NCBI GenBank assembly: GCA_963971225.1 | Contig: OZ020270.1 | Span: forward strand, 30,503,123-30,567,122 | Direction of reading: 5' to 3' | DNA: 64,000 bases | Source of the DNA: Melieria omissa | Lineage: Eukaryota; Arthropoda; Insecta; Diptera; Ulidiidae | Part shown: positions 19,644-29,985 of the stretch, piece by piece | Position numbering within the stretch: the stretch's first letter is position 1 | How the letters are laid out: the number at the start of each line of letters is the position of its first letter | Made by a program: the position numbers and the translations under genes | The notes under the pieces: generated by a model | The model's input: the letters and a program-made list of their open reading frames with translations, nothing else | Databases searched by the model: none | What the model was told of the DNA's origin: nothing

Positions 19644-20550
19644 TATCTTTGGAAGTACAGTGTCATGGTGTAGGCGTGTCTTTTCATCGGTAAATTTTAA
19701 TGGGCGTTGGACAAGGGGGAGTGGCACCGTTCATACAACTCAATTCTTTAATATGGAATAGCTCCGAAATTATAAGTTGCTCAGTATTGAAATTTGGAAC
19801 AGTGTCATTATGTAAGCGTGTCATTCGACTGGTAAAATTTAATGGGCGTTGGACAAGGGGCGTGGAACTTTTAAAATTCCGGAGTTACTTTTGAACTATA
19901 GCATTCACATTAACGACACCGGGTACAAAGTAACGATTTGGTCATGTCCTTCGGCATGGGGAATAGGGTGTATTTTGGACAAGGAGGCGTGGCACCGCCC
20001 ATACAACCCAACTTTTTGATATGGAATATCTTCGGAATTATAATTCGCTCAGCATTGAAATTTGAAACAGTGTCTGGCGTAAACGTGTCGTTCCACAAAT
20101 AAAATTTAATGGGCGTTGGAAAGGGGCGTGGCACTTTTCAAATTCCGGTGTAGCTTTTGAACTATAGCATTCACATCAGTGACACTCGGTATAAACATAT
20201 TATTTAGTCGTGTCCTTCGGCAGGGGGAATAGGGTGGATTTTGGACAAGGGGGCGGGGCACCACTCATGCAACTCAAATTTTTAATATGGAATAATTTCG
20301 GAATTATAAGTCATACAACACTAAAATTTAGTACCCTGTCGTCTCATACATGAGTCATTCTAATGATAAAATTTGATGGGCGTCAGACAAGGGGCGTGGC
20401 GCATTGTTTGTGACCCAAATATTTTGCTGAACTTTAAGTGGCACAGCAATGAAACTAAGTACGAACCTACCATTTTCCCTTCCGACAGACGGGATGGTAC
20501 GGGTATTGAACAAGGGGGCTTGGCACCGCCCATATAACTTAAATCTATAT
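19644..20550. repeat. Tandem ~267-bp repeat array, right portion
   Basis: About three diverged units. The landmark ATATGGAATA...GAAATTATAAG recurs near 19752, 20019 and 20285, spacing ~267 bp, and each unit carries GGGCGTTGGACAAGGGGCGTGG-like sequence. No coding potential. Mariner H splits it from the 17690-17803 unit. Confidence 0.75.
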
Positions 20551-20551
20551 A

Positions 20552-20842
20552 CTACATGGGCTGAAAAGTCTTTGGCCTGACATAGAGATGGCGCCAAAAA
20601 TTAAGAATTATTGTGTTGTACATGGAAAACCATCCTTAACTTAGATTCTGTCAAAGTTTCATGACACTTGGTTGACTCGTTTTCAAGTTATTGCTTTCGA
20701 AGTGACGCTACCTCTGAATTTTTGTAAACAATGGAAAAAAGTGAATTTCGTGTTTTGATAAAACATTGCTATTTGATGGGCAAAAATACAGTGGAAACAA
20801 AAGCATGGCTTGATAAATGTTATAATACATCTGTACATCGGT
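20552..20842 (+). mobile_element. Mariner 5' stub
   Basis: Starts near a TA with CATGGGCTGAAAAGTCTTTG, typical of an irritans-type mariner end, followed by a leader and an ATG at 20731 (MEKSEFRVLIKHCYLMGKNTVETKAWLDKCY), the N-terminal helix-turn-helix. It ends abruptly at ~20842 against the reverse transcriptase of LINE F, so the junction is a deletion or recombination breakpoint. Confidence 0.75.
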
Positions 20843-22392
20843 CTAAAATGTTGCACCGAGTCCGGATTCGTAGTTTTAGGAACTGGGATTATGTTCGCTA
20901 ATTTCCACTGGCGAGGCACCACACACGACGTAATAGAAAAGTTTACTACATGGGTAAGAGAAGAAATGACAAATGGAAGGATCAATTTAATAAATCTTAA
21001 GCTCACTCCATCAATACCAATAGCATTGGATTTTATTGCAAATATTGCATTGACTATATCGTTTTCAGTCGCCATGGCGAAATCAAATTGAGTATTTCTT
21101 TTGTATTTTTCATTATCCAGAACCACCGCACCCGAGTTACTTTGAGGAATACATATATTCATGAAATATTCATTCATTACCTCAGCATCAAGGGTGCACT
21201 GAACTCTCTCTTTGCCAGATATTCCCATGGATCTTAGGTTATTCCAGAGCACTCTAGGGGGCAGATTTGTATTTAATTTGTTATTTAAATACGTTCTTTT
21301 TGCACGACGCACAGACACGACGACCTTATTACGCAGAAGGCGATATTTTTCCCAACGTTCCTGGTTCTGATTATTTTTCCATTGTATATATACTCTATTG
21401 CGTTCTTTTATCAAGCGAAGGATTTCAGTTGTCAGCCAAGGCTTCCTGTGACCATGAATTTTAACTGTTCTTAAAGGAACGTGATGATCAAAAAGATAGT
21501 TTACCAGCTGGTTAAGATGTTCCAACTTTTTATCAACACTTGGGTACTCCGTGCAATTATTCCAGCTTAGTAACGCAGCTTCTTTGTATAATTCTTCAAG
21601 GTTAATATTTTTAAAGTCTCTGAACGTTAGGTCAGAATTACGTTTAATCCTATCAAACTCCAATCTATAAGATAAGAACAGTAGTTCGTGGTCCGAAATT
21701 CCACCCAAAGGAAGCTGGTCTATATGGATAACATCGTCACTGTTATTGACACATAGTAAATCCAGTAAGCTAGGTTTAGAATTTGGTGCAAAACGAGTAG
21801 CATATTGATTAATAACGTCAATGCCATAAGTACGAAAATTATTAAGCAAATCCTTGGAACGAGGGTCAGTACAAAGAAGGTCAACATTAAAATCCCCACA
21901 AACAATGATACGCTCATATTCAAGCATGTATTCTGCTAATTTACTAAAAATATTTGAAAGGTCATTTGTTCTATTCGGGTTATAAACACAAGCAACAAAA
22001 CATTTAAGTGCTGAGCCACCTACCTCAACAAAGATACACTGAACTTCACAAGAACTATCAGACTTATATATAACTTTCGGGTTTAAAGTACTGTTGCAGT
22101 ATATGGCAACACCTCCGCCACGCATATTGCACGTCCTATCATTTCGTAGCAACACATAATTACACAACGCATAGGAACTATCATCGAGACAAGACTTAAA
22201 CCACGTTTCAGTAATACAAATCATATCAATAGTCAAACTATCAAACACATAATTGAAGTAGTCAAGTTTCTCAGCAGTGAGACTGCGAGCATTCAAATGG
22301 CACATTTTCAACCCTTTATGATTATCACAGATATGCTTCAGAATCGGTCTCAAATGCCCATTGTTAGCGTGAGTTTTTAGTGCGTTGCACAT
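20843..22392 (-). pseudogene. LINE F ORF2: endonuclease and truncated reverse transcriptase
   Basis: Uninterrupted frame of ~515 codons up to the junction. Endonuclease motifs, all present: MCHLNARSLTAEKLDYF, ICITETWF, RGGGVAIYCNS, CVYNPNRT, VCGDFNVDLL and GGISDHELLFLSY. The next part has KPWLTTEILRLIKERNRVYIQWK and the RT start: NAIGIDGVSLRFIKL, RQWKLANIIPVPKTTNPDSVQHFRP. The remaining residues of the open frame (from YRCIITFIK) come from the antisense mariner stub. The endonuclease looks intact in sequence, but the catalytic palm is absent. Confidence 0.85.
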
Positions 22393-22642
22393 ATGTATCT
22401 ATATTTTACAATTTCATATGTTCGATGTTTCTGATATTGCAGTAACAGGGACAAAGTTGCAAAGTTGAAAGGGAGAAAGAGTGGAGTGAAAAACGAGGGA
22501 GTGATAGTCAGTGGAACATACACAGTAGAGTTGTAAGTAAAGAGATAAACAAAGAAAACAGAAAACAATTTGAAGGGTATACATATATGAATAGAATATA
22601 TAACTATAAGCTTAAAATAATGATAAGATTTAATAATACTCC

Positions 22643-23488
22643 TCATGTGTTGTTGCTTGCTGCCAATCGTTCAACGCTCTCTTTACTATGGACTTTTACT
22701 GCTTCACTTTGTGGACGAATTCGAACGTAGACTTGCCCACGAATAGAAAAAGCTGCCGTGAGACGCTTTTGCTTTTTAAGCTGAGTAGCGAGCTGCATAA
22801 TCTCGCGGTTGTTCTTTGTGAGGCATTCGTGTACAAATATTCTTCCTTTTTCATGCCCTTCATACCCGATGTCACACAGTGCAAGCGCCCTTCTATTTGC
22901 TTTGTAGAAACGGGCAATTGCGCTGAATAGCAAAGAGCGATCGTTGGGAGAAACAAGCTTTACTATAACGGGCGCCGAATTTTTGTTTACTTTTCGCACC
23001 CGAAAAGCAGCTCGAATTGGTGGAACATTCAGCTGAATTGAGCGACAAAGCTGAGCGAACTTTTCGCCCAGGTTCTCATTATGTGTGTAAGGAATCCCAC
23101 TAATAATGAAATCCGTTGACACCACATTGTTTTCATATTCATTTAGCTGCGCTGCCAAAACACCCATATCGCTGCGCAGTTGTTTAATCTGGGCACACTC
23201 ACGCTCAGCCTGTTCCATACGCTCCTCCAATTTTCTGCAATGCAATTTTAAATTTGCCAAATCTGCTACCATTTCGCCAATCCTCTGCATGACCCGCTCT
23301 TCTGACTCTCTCACGCGCGCCGCCAATTGCTCCACGATGCTTTCCTTTTGCGCCTCTATTTTCGCCTCTATTCTCAAGATCCAAGCTGAAGAGGGCGGAC
23401 TCTCAATCTTCGCAGCTTTATTCAGCAGAGTTGGAGTTTTTTGGGGAGAAGAAATCGCTGTGCGCACGGATTTTGTTCTTGTTGTCAT
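22643..23488 (-). CDS. LINE F ORF1 (coiled-coil RNA-binding protein)
   Basis: Intact 281-residue frame starting MTTRTKSVRTA. A heptad coiled coil spans ~40-120 (RESEERVMQRIGEMVADLANLK, KLEERMEQAERECAQIKQL). The C-terminal half carries the FP-like domain (IFVHECLTKNNREIMQLATQLKKQKRLTAAFSIRGQVYVRIRP). Clearly homologous to LINE A ORF1, including ERVMQR(I/F)GEM. Function by family: binding the element RNA. It ends ~250 bp before ORF2. Confidence 0.82.
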   Translation of the reverse strand: MTTRTKSVRTAISSPQKTPTLLNKAAKIESPPSSAWILRIEAKIEAQKESIVEQLAARVRESEERVMQRIGEMVADLANLKLHCRKLEERMEQAERECAQIKQLRSDMGVLAAQLNEYENNVVSTDFIISGIPYTHNENLGEKFAQLCRSIQLNVPPIRAAFRVRKVNKNSAPVIVKLVSPNDRSLLFSAIARFYKANRRALALCDIGYEGHEKGRIFVHECLTKNNREIMQLATQLKKQKRLTAAFSIRGQVYVRIRPQSEAVKVHSKESVERLAASNNT

Positions 23489-24100
23489 TTTAGCAAGCCA
23501 GTCAACAAAATTACTTTATTTATTTATCAGTTTTGTATTGTTCGCGGTTGGTATCACTCACGAGCCCTGGTAGACAGCACGTTCACCAAAACTTTTGAGG
23601 AGTCGTTTTTGTAAATCAGACGGTGGAATTTAAATAAACAATTATTGATTTGCAGCAATTTGAGAACACGTCTACTCTGAACTTAGCATTTCTCTGAATT
23701 AATTGAAACTTTTTGCACCGGCATCGTAAAAGAAGGCATTTGCAGTAAATAATTAAATATAGAAAAAAAAAGTTGGTTGTTGTTGTCTTTTCATAGCCAC
23801 TCACTTGAAGCACTGTTTTTATCACACTTTTTGAACTTTCGATAGAGTTTAAAAAAAAGGCCATAAGTGCCACGGTTCCGTCTTTGGGAAAATTGTTCAG
23901 TAGTCTTCTGTGAGTACTGCCCTGAAGAGATCGGGTGCCCGATTTTGCCCGACTGGATTTTACAGCGATTTTTCTGTGGCCACCTCGCGCAATTTTGTGC
24001 TTTCGGGTGCGTGCGTTCGAACAAGTTCGTCAAGATTTTGATAGTGAATCAATTACACGCGATTATAATCGTTGCCAGGGCATGCAAATTTGGATTTTGG

Positions 24101-24431
24101 CTTCATTTAAGATGTGATACAAGCTTGCAACTCCATATTGAGTCGACTTTTTTTTGGCGTATATTGCTGTAAGCTCGAAGTAAAGAGTACTTTTGCTGGA
24201 TGCGCAGTTCGCACGTACGAAAAACAAGTTGGCTTTCATTTCCGGCAATCAGCTATCATGTATCTTTTGATGTAATATCTTTAACAAAATACTAACACTG
24301 TCTGTCATACAATTTTTTTTTAATTTGAGCAAAACTCAGTCAGTCGCCATTAGTCTTTGACTTAAACCGCGTTAGTTATTGAAAAACAAAAAACAGACTT
24401 ATATCTATGTGTACTGTCTGAAACCCACTTA
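24101..24431. other. Unassigned spacer
   Basis: No recognisable gene between LINE F and the Tc1-like element; it may include the LINE F 5' end. Confidence 0.35.
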
Positions 24432-25404
24432 CAGTATTGTGCAAAACTTAAGCAACTTTTTCATTTCTTATGAACAAAATACAATATTTTCAAATGAGAT
24501 AAATTCGAAAAAATGGGGTATTTTTTTAAATATTAGAATGCAATTACAACAAATATTTACAAAGCAATACATATAACCTCACTAACGAGAAAAAAATCAA
24601 CGACATTTAAATATATACCTAAATTCGCTATGCAAAACATAAGCAACTCTGTTAGCTTCAGCTACTGTTTTAGAATTACGGTTATCATAACGTTACTGCA
24701 AAGGAATTGTAAAGCATGGCGGTGGGAATGTAATGATTTGGACATGCTTCTCTGGTTTTGGTCTTGGCCCTGTACACGAAATTTCGACAAAAATGGATCG
24801 CTTTGTCTATAAGGATATTTTAGAAAACCAGATGCTGCCCTATGCTGAAGACAATATGCCACTTTGATGGGTGTTTCAACACGACAATGATCCGAAACAC
24901 ACATCGAAGTTGGTAAAAGAGTGGCTCAGTTCAAATGGGATTACAGTCCTTGATTGGCCGGCCCAATCACCGGCCTTGAATCCCATCGAAAATTTGTTCG
25001 GCATTCTTAAAAAGCGTCTCGGTGGAACACGCTTTCGTAATAGGAGCGAATTGTTGTTTAAGTTAAAAGAAGAATGGGGAAAAATACCTGAAACCACAAT
25101 TTTAAACCTTATTGAGTCAATGCCTAAAAGATGTGCTGCAGTCATACAAAGCAAAGGGTATTACACCAAATACTAGTATAAAGTTGCTTAGGTTTTGCGC
25201 AGCTAATTTTGGAGTTTGTTTCGTTTTCGTAAATGTTTTTACCGTTTGTGAATTGATATGTTTGGTTTCTTTATATATTTGTTGTAATTACATTCTGAGC
25301 ATTACGTAAATATAAAATTATTCCCACTTCGAATTGAACTATTGCCAAATATGGAGTTTTATTCATGAGTAATACAAAAGTTGCTTAGGTTTTGCACAAT
25401 ACTG
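24432..25404 (+). mobile_element. Tc1-like element J, 5'-deleted
   Basis: Inverted ends CAGTATTGTGCAAAACTTAA (left) and CAGTATTGTGCAAAACCTAA (right, inverted) match over ~29 bp with one mismatch; TA flanks both (24430-24431, 25405-25406). A second, inner copy of the GCAAAAC.TAAGCAACT motif lies near 24628-24648 and, inverted, near 25182-25200, giving the IR/DR arrangement of several Tc1 families. The first half of the transposase gene is missing. Confidence 0.88.
24709..25176 (+). pseudogene. Tc1-like transposase, C-terminal half with nonsense codon
   Basis: Continuous frame from VKHGGGNVMIWTCFSGFGLGP through ILENQMLPYAEDN, then a TGA at 24866-24868, then FQHDNDPKHTSKLVKEWL (second catalytic Asp), DWPAQSPALNPIENLFGILKKRL (final Glu, DDE triad) and KRCAAVIQSKGYYTKY. 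Tc1 transposases are ~340 residues; here the paired-like DNA-binding region and the first Asp are gone. Inactive. Confidence 0.88.
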
Positions 25405-25672
25405 TATGTGTCTGGGCTGTTCAAAAATCTCACAACGCGTAAAAATCTAAGAACTGCAGGTACCTGGTATTACTAGAAGCTAAGTGCCTGCTATTTGAAT
25501 GTAAGTAAAGTTAGTTTCGAATTTAATTTAAACTAAACATCACTTCAACTCCGCCACTGCAACTAAACCGAAGAAGAAGCACAAAAATGTTTTAAAAAAA
25601 TTCGAAGCTGTTTGAAATATTTACTATTTCGAAGACAAAGGAACAGTTCGTTCTGGTTACGTCGAAGGAAGT

Positions 25673-26770
25673 TTGCCTGCAGCCAAAACATCTACGACTA
25701 AAGAGAAGATATCCAAGACTTATCGCACTATCAAGTTAAAATGGATTGCGGCAAATCGTACCAAATTCAATTTTGTCCAGAGTAATGAAGAGTGGTTAGA
25801 AAAAATATATACACCTAAGTGTGTTTTTACACGGTCTTTTTTTACACGGTTTTGATATAACACGGTTTGATAATTAAATATTTTTAATTTTTTTACACGA
25901 TTTTATTCCATTTAGCACGATTTGAAATTTTATGTACTTAAATTTTTTTTGTCAAATTTAATTTTTGCGAAGTATGTTCATATCACAAAAAAGTATTTAT
26001 GAAAGAAAAAAGTCTGAAACCATCGATAGTATCGATAGTGCTATCGATAGTTTGCGAACACTAGCTTAAAGATTTAAGTGAATTCCCTTTTAGCGCGTAC
26101 AAGCAATTTTTACTGGTCAAAGCAAATGTGAATAGCACTAATTTAGGGGAATTCCCTTTATGTGCATACAATAAAATTTACTGGTCAGAGCAATTGAAAC
26201 GTGTTAATATTTTGTGAACTGTCAATGCAATAAGACGTGTTTGGTAAAGAAATTTTAATAGGTTTTAGAGATTAGGAACAAATCACCCATTTTTGTATAC
26301 GATCAATGTCTTTTTTTACACGGTTTTTTTTTACACGGCTTCTTCTGGAACCAATCTACCGTGTAAAAACAGACTTAGGTGTACTTCGATGCAAGAAAAG
26401 CATATAGCATAAGCGATGACCAACCATCGACATCAAAGGCGGCAAAAGGAAGGCCGAAAAAGTCAACTCAGGACTGTGCGTCATTCACTAAAAAAAGGAA
26501 GCTTATGGAGGCAACGGGAAAAATAACTTTCACCCACTTTTCAGAAGCTTTGATCATAAAATAAAATAAGGATCAGGAGAAAATGAAAGGCGTTATAGTG
26601 AAAGCAGTTTTACCAGCAAGCCCGGGTCGCGTTAAAAGACTAAAAAACAGTATTCCCACCCCACCCAATGTGCTACCGATCAAATATAGTCCTAATGAAG
26701 CTTTAGCCTTGTTTTTAAACTTAGGTTTGTCCAAAGAAAAATTGACTTTTTTTGTACATTTTTCGAATTC
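25673..26770 (+). pseudogene. Orphan ORF remnant split by a Tigger-like MITE
   Basis: I do not recognise a named family. The pieces read MPAAKTSTTKEKISKTYRTIKLKWIAANRTKFNF...EEWLEKIY (25673-25810), then FDARKAYSISDDQPSTSKAAKGRPKKSTQDCASFTKKRKLMEATG (26385-26562), then after a stop KNSIPTPPNVLPIKYSPNEALALFLNLGLSKEKL (26640-26745). The block order WL...I.F, GRPKKS, KRRK-like basic run, P.EALAL...LSK resembles multicopy uncharacterised ORFs in arthropod genomes, which suggests a mobile origin. With the MITE and one TA removed the two halves are offset by 2 nt, consistent with an extra TA. Function unknown. Confidence 0.45.
25812..26381. mobile_element. Tigger/pogo-like MITE K
   Basis: 570 bp with inverted ends CACCTAAGT(G/C)TGTTTTTACACGG and TA on both sides (25810-25811, 26382-26383). 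Subterminal repeats of TTTTTACACGG and GATATAACACGGTTTGATAA resemble the ends of Tigger elements. There is no transposase. The interior holds a cluster of ATCGATAG sites at 26020-26056. Confidence 0.82.
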
Positions 26771-26989
26771 TGGTTCTCATTTTGAAAGCAAAATTTACGA
26801 ATTTGTATCTTTAAATTTGACTCTTTCCGCTTATTTCTTAAATTTCTTATTACTTTTCATCTTTTTTAATGCATTTTCATTAATTTTGCAACTAAAACTT
26901 ATTATTGTTGCTCGCATTATTCTTATTTACAGTAAGCCGAACTTTGACAAAGTATTACGTAGCACCCTGTACCTAGATTGAGTTTATTT

Positions 26990-27441
26990 CTTAGAATACA
27001 ATAGCCTGATGAATTTCTAATCAACAGCCAAAAAAATTTTCCAATTATCTCTATTCGTTCAGGAGTTATTAATTTTGCAACCTGAAATGACAAATTGAGC
27101 CACTGTGCGGCGTGGCTTGACACAGTTAGATGGCAGTTATCCAGTCCCAAAAGGAGTACTGGCTTTGCTTCATAACAATTTTCGAGTGGCAGGCCTCTCA
27201 AATGGTCGTAATTTTGTTTGTTGAATGATTGCTTCGGCAAATTGAGGACCTTCACGGTTCGCGCATTTTTGAGGGCGAACGTTTGGCTGCAGTTGACCCC
27301 CCTTATGTCGACTTCTACTTTCCTGAACTTCTCCGTAGTTTGGCTATCTCCATAGCACTGCAATGTTTCAACCCCAACTGGACGGCGACATCTTCTTCCA
27401 ACAACGAGATTAACGATCCTTCATCCATCATGGCGACACAG
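26990..27441 (-). pseudogene. BEL/Pao protease region, frameshifted
   Basis: Read leftwards: MMDEGSLISLLEEDVAVQLGL (aspartic-protease-like DUF1758 segment) and LNLPKQSFNKQNYDHLRGLPLENCYEAKPVLLLGLDNCHL, where hLrGLPl...kPvLLiGlDN is a strong BEL/Pao signature. A frameshift near 27441 separates it from the gag end. It is truncated at ~26990; reverse transcriptase and integrase are absent. Confidence 0.8.
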
Positions 27442-28320
27442 ACAGGTTGCCCTGCGGTGCGGGAAGTATTACCGGCAAAACCTTAAACAGGCTAGGCAGC
27501 TCTTTCTGCCGGCAGTTCAGGATGTGTTCTGACTCGGCAGGTGGCGATGGGTTTCTCGGTTGGCTGACGACTTGGTAAAGAAGTTGAGGGTGCATGCGCT
27601 CGCACCCCTCGACTGCGCATACTTTCCTGCGACGAGAAACTATCACGTTGTGCCCTTCCGCAGGCACCCGAAGCACAGGCGATGTGACTGCAGCCCACCT
27701 AGCAGCAGCGCTGTACGATTTAAACTGCTGGCAATCGTTCAGAAAATGGCTCTGGTTACACATAGTACACGTAGGCTGCTGCTGTCCCTGTTGCACCTCC
27801 GTGTTGTGCAATACGCGGCGTGTGGTGGCTGCACACGACGCTGGCTGACGGCTGACTTGACTCTGCTGCGTGGTCTGAAATGTTGACTGACTGGACCGCA
27901 AAACAACACTGAAGATCGCCGGCATAATTGCAATGACTTTGGCTAAGTCACCGTTGGAAATGTCGCACTGCGGGCAGCGACCTTGCTCAACTCAAACTGC
28001 GTCGACGCCGGCAACTTGGCGATCAGTTGCTCTAAAAGAGATGGATTCTTTAGGTGGTATTCACACTTAGCTGATTTAAAAAAGGCAACAATGTTGCGAA
28101 CCCAATTGGCAAACTCCAAATTCTGATCGAGGCGGCTGTCAGATATGAAGGGAAACTGCGGCACCCTCTGCAGCTGATATCGGATTAGCAAATCCGGTCG
28201 ACCGTAACTAAATTGCAGCTCCTGCATGATCTTCGGCACATCATCCGGATAAATAAGGAGTGATGTGACGGCACGCCTGTCCTCGCCCTGCAGGGCCCTC
28301 TGTAAGCGCAGCAATAATAA
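27442..28320 (-). pseudogene. BEL/Pao gag, frameshifted
   Basis: The first part (28314-27943) reads LQRALQGEDRRAVTSLLIYPDDVPKIMQELQFSYGRPDLLIR and FANWVRNIVAFFKSAKCEYHLKNPSLLEQLIAKLP, the DUF1759 gag core of BEL/Pao. After a frameshift near 27930 come CTMCNQSHFLNDCQQFKSYSAAARWAAV and a second Cys/His cluster, the zinc-binding nucleocapsid region, then LPSLFKVLPVILPAPQGNLSV leading into the protease. Gag packages the element RNA. Dead copy; its 5' side abuts the minisatellite. Confidence 0.85.
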
Positions 28321-28379
28321 CGGTAATAACGTCGAATAAAGGTAGCTCTACTCTGCAAACTTGCACGTACAGTCCTGTG

Positions 28380-28830
28380 CAAATACGAACGACGGCGGCT
28401 TGGTGGATTTCCAACACAAAAATGGCGGCGGCTTTGCCAAATTCCTAACTGTAAAACGGCTGCTTGGCGAATTTCGCAAAGATGGTGGCGGCGGCTGCAC
28501 GAAATTCCCAACTGTAAAATGATGGCTGCTTGGCGAGTTTCGCAAAATGATGACGGCGGCTGTGCGAAATCACCCAAGGCGGTTGCGCGCAGTCCCGAAT
28601 TGCGCAATGACGGCTGCTTGGCATATTTCGCAAAAATGATTACGGCGGCTGTGGGAAATTACCAAAGCTGCAAAAGGGCGGCGCTTATAGATTTCAGAAC
28701 TAACGGCGGCTGCGCCTCAGTCCCGAATTGCACAATGATGGCTGCTTGGTGAATTGCGCAAAAATGATGACGGTGGCTGTGCGAAATTCCCAAAGCTGTA
28801 AAACGGCGGCGACTAGGTGAAATCCCCTGA
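28380..28830. repeat. Irregular minisatellite (GGCGGCTG / GCTTGGCGAATTTCGCAAA units)
   Basis: Several diverged repeats of two alternating units: GGCTGCTTGGCGAATTTCGC at ~28458, 28524, 28610 and 28740, and GGCGGCTGTGCGAAATTCCC at ~28485, 28555, 28640 and 28770. Spacing varies (about 66-130 bp). GC-richer than its surroundings. It sits where the BEL/Pao 5' leader or gag N-terminus should be. Confidence 0.65.
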
Positions 28831-28838
28831 TTTAACAC

Positions 28839-29105
28839 CTCGCAGACAGGCAGAATTTTGAAACAATGTGAACGACAGAAACAAAGCAAACTCCGGACTT
28901 GACAAAAACGTTTACTTTATTTTATGTATTTTAAAATTGGTGTGACTTCTTTCGGCTCTTGTTAACGACTGTTGAAAACGACAGACAACCACGTAGGGTT
29001 GTATTTCGGTACTGCCAAACCCGCGCAGCGACATACAACTAAAAAGACATTTTTTCCGGGGCCGGTTGTTTTGTGGTTCTTTTTGAAGTGGAACTCCGGA
29101 AAACA
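28839..29105 (-). repeat. Possible BEL/Pao 5' LTR
   Basis: Candidate only: on the minus strand the segment starts TGTTTTCCGGAG and ends TGTTAAATCA, with an AATAAAG signal, directly upstream of the BEL/Pao leader. No second LTR or target duplication was found, so the limits are guesses. Confidence 0.3.
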
Positions 29106-29464
29106 CCTATATAACACGATATTGGTAAAATAATTTGATGTTTTGTTATTTATAAAAAATAATTATAATAAAATAAAGTATTTAACCAATTAAAATACGT
29201 TCCTGCAAAACAAATTTCGCCAGCCAACGCTTTCTTCTTCTCACTCGTAGCACAACAATGTTTAGTGCATGAAATCAGTTGACGCGTCACGTTTATAGCG
29301 GCATCTCACTCTTTCATACAGAGAATATGGAACGTACTAATACGAATATATCGTTTCATTTGAACTTCTCAGCGGGAAAGTTGGGAATGCATGAGGTTTT
29401 TCATGCACGAATTCGTATATGAAAAACCCAAATAGAAAACATTTTATTTATTTAATTAATAATA

Positions 29465-29781
29465 ATTTATTGGCACGACAGCCCGCTTACGCGAGACTAA
29501 GGCCTAGCTTCCCGCAACCACCCGTGTTGTGCGTGTGAATTTTGTACGCGGATGGAAGGGACCTACAGTTTTATGCCGGTTCCGAACGGCAGGTTGGGAG
29601 CTTTTTCATAGGCAATTTTTACTCTCAGAGGTTTGCCATTTCCAGCTGAGAGGACAGCCACCGAAAGAGAAAACGAGTTTCCCGTTATTTTTTTTAGGCG
29701 TTACTACATGCAGAATTCGAACTTGCGTCGCTCTGCATGCGACTCGCTGGACCTCGCACTAACCAACTGAGCCACGGCGGC
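29465..29781 (-). mobile_element. tRNA-derived SINE 1
   Basis: On the minus strand the head reads GCCGCCGTGGCTCAGTTGGT (pol III A box) with AGTTCGAATTC as B box. The body contains CCGTTCGGAACCGGC and TAAAACTGTAGGTCCC, shared with SINE 2 at 45.0 kb. (ATTT)n flanks may be the target duplication or tail. SINEs are non-coding and move with LINE enzymes. Confidence 0.75.
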
Positions 29782-29967
29782 TTTATTTATTTATTTATTT
29801 ATTACATTAGCTTATAATTAAGATTACAAACTAATGGGAGGGGAGCAAGAGCGACGACGGCCTTCAGCTCCTAAGTTAAGTAAGAGAATTAGGTAATATG
29901 CATTTACATGATTTGTTATGTGTAAGTGGGTGTCGATCACATGTGGCATGCCCCACGTTCGTAGCGA

Positions 29968-29984
29968 CCCCACATTGGGCGCCA
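29968..29984 (-). promoter_or_regulatory. tRNA-Lys primer binding site of LTR element N
   Basis: The complement reads TGGCGCCCAATGTGGGG, one base away from the tRNA-Lys-complementary site used by several retroelements. It shows that the sequence to its right is a minus-strand 5' LTR. Confidence 0.7.
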
Positions 29985-29985
29985 T

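Larger units (their letters stand above)
20843..24100 (-). mobile_element. LINE F: second two-ORF LINE of the A type, 3' half missing
   Basis: Minus-strand element with ORF1 (22643-23488) and ORF2 endonuclease plus the first third of reverse transcriptase (to ~20845). It matches LINE A in ORF order, ORF1 domain make-up, the ~250-bp gap between ORFs, and ORF2 motifs. The 3' half is lost at the mariner stub. The 5' leader probably extends to ~24.0-24.1 kb, but no boundary is seen. Confidence 0.8.

Noticed and set aside
28380..28830. CRISPR-like array
   Set aside because: Repeats are diverged, spacing is irregular and the genome is eukaryotic; a minisatellite is the better reading.
29700..29781. 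Genuine tRNA gene
   Set aside because: A and B boxes are present, but no clover-leaf fold closes and the head is fused to a SINE body; the same holds for 45110-45188.
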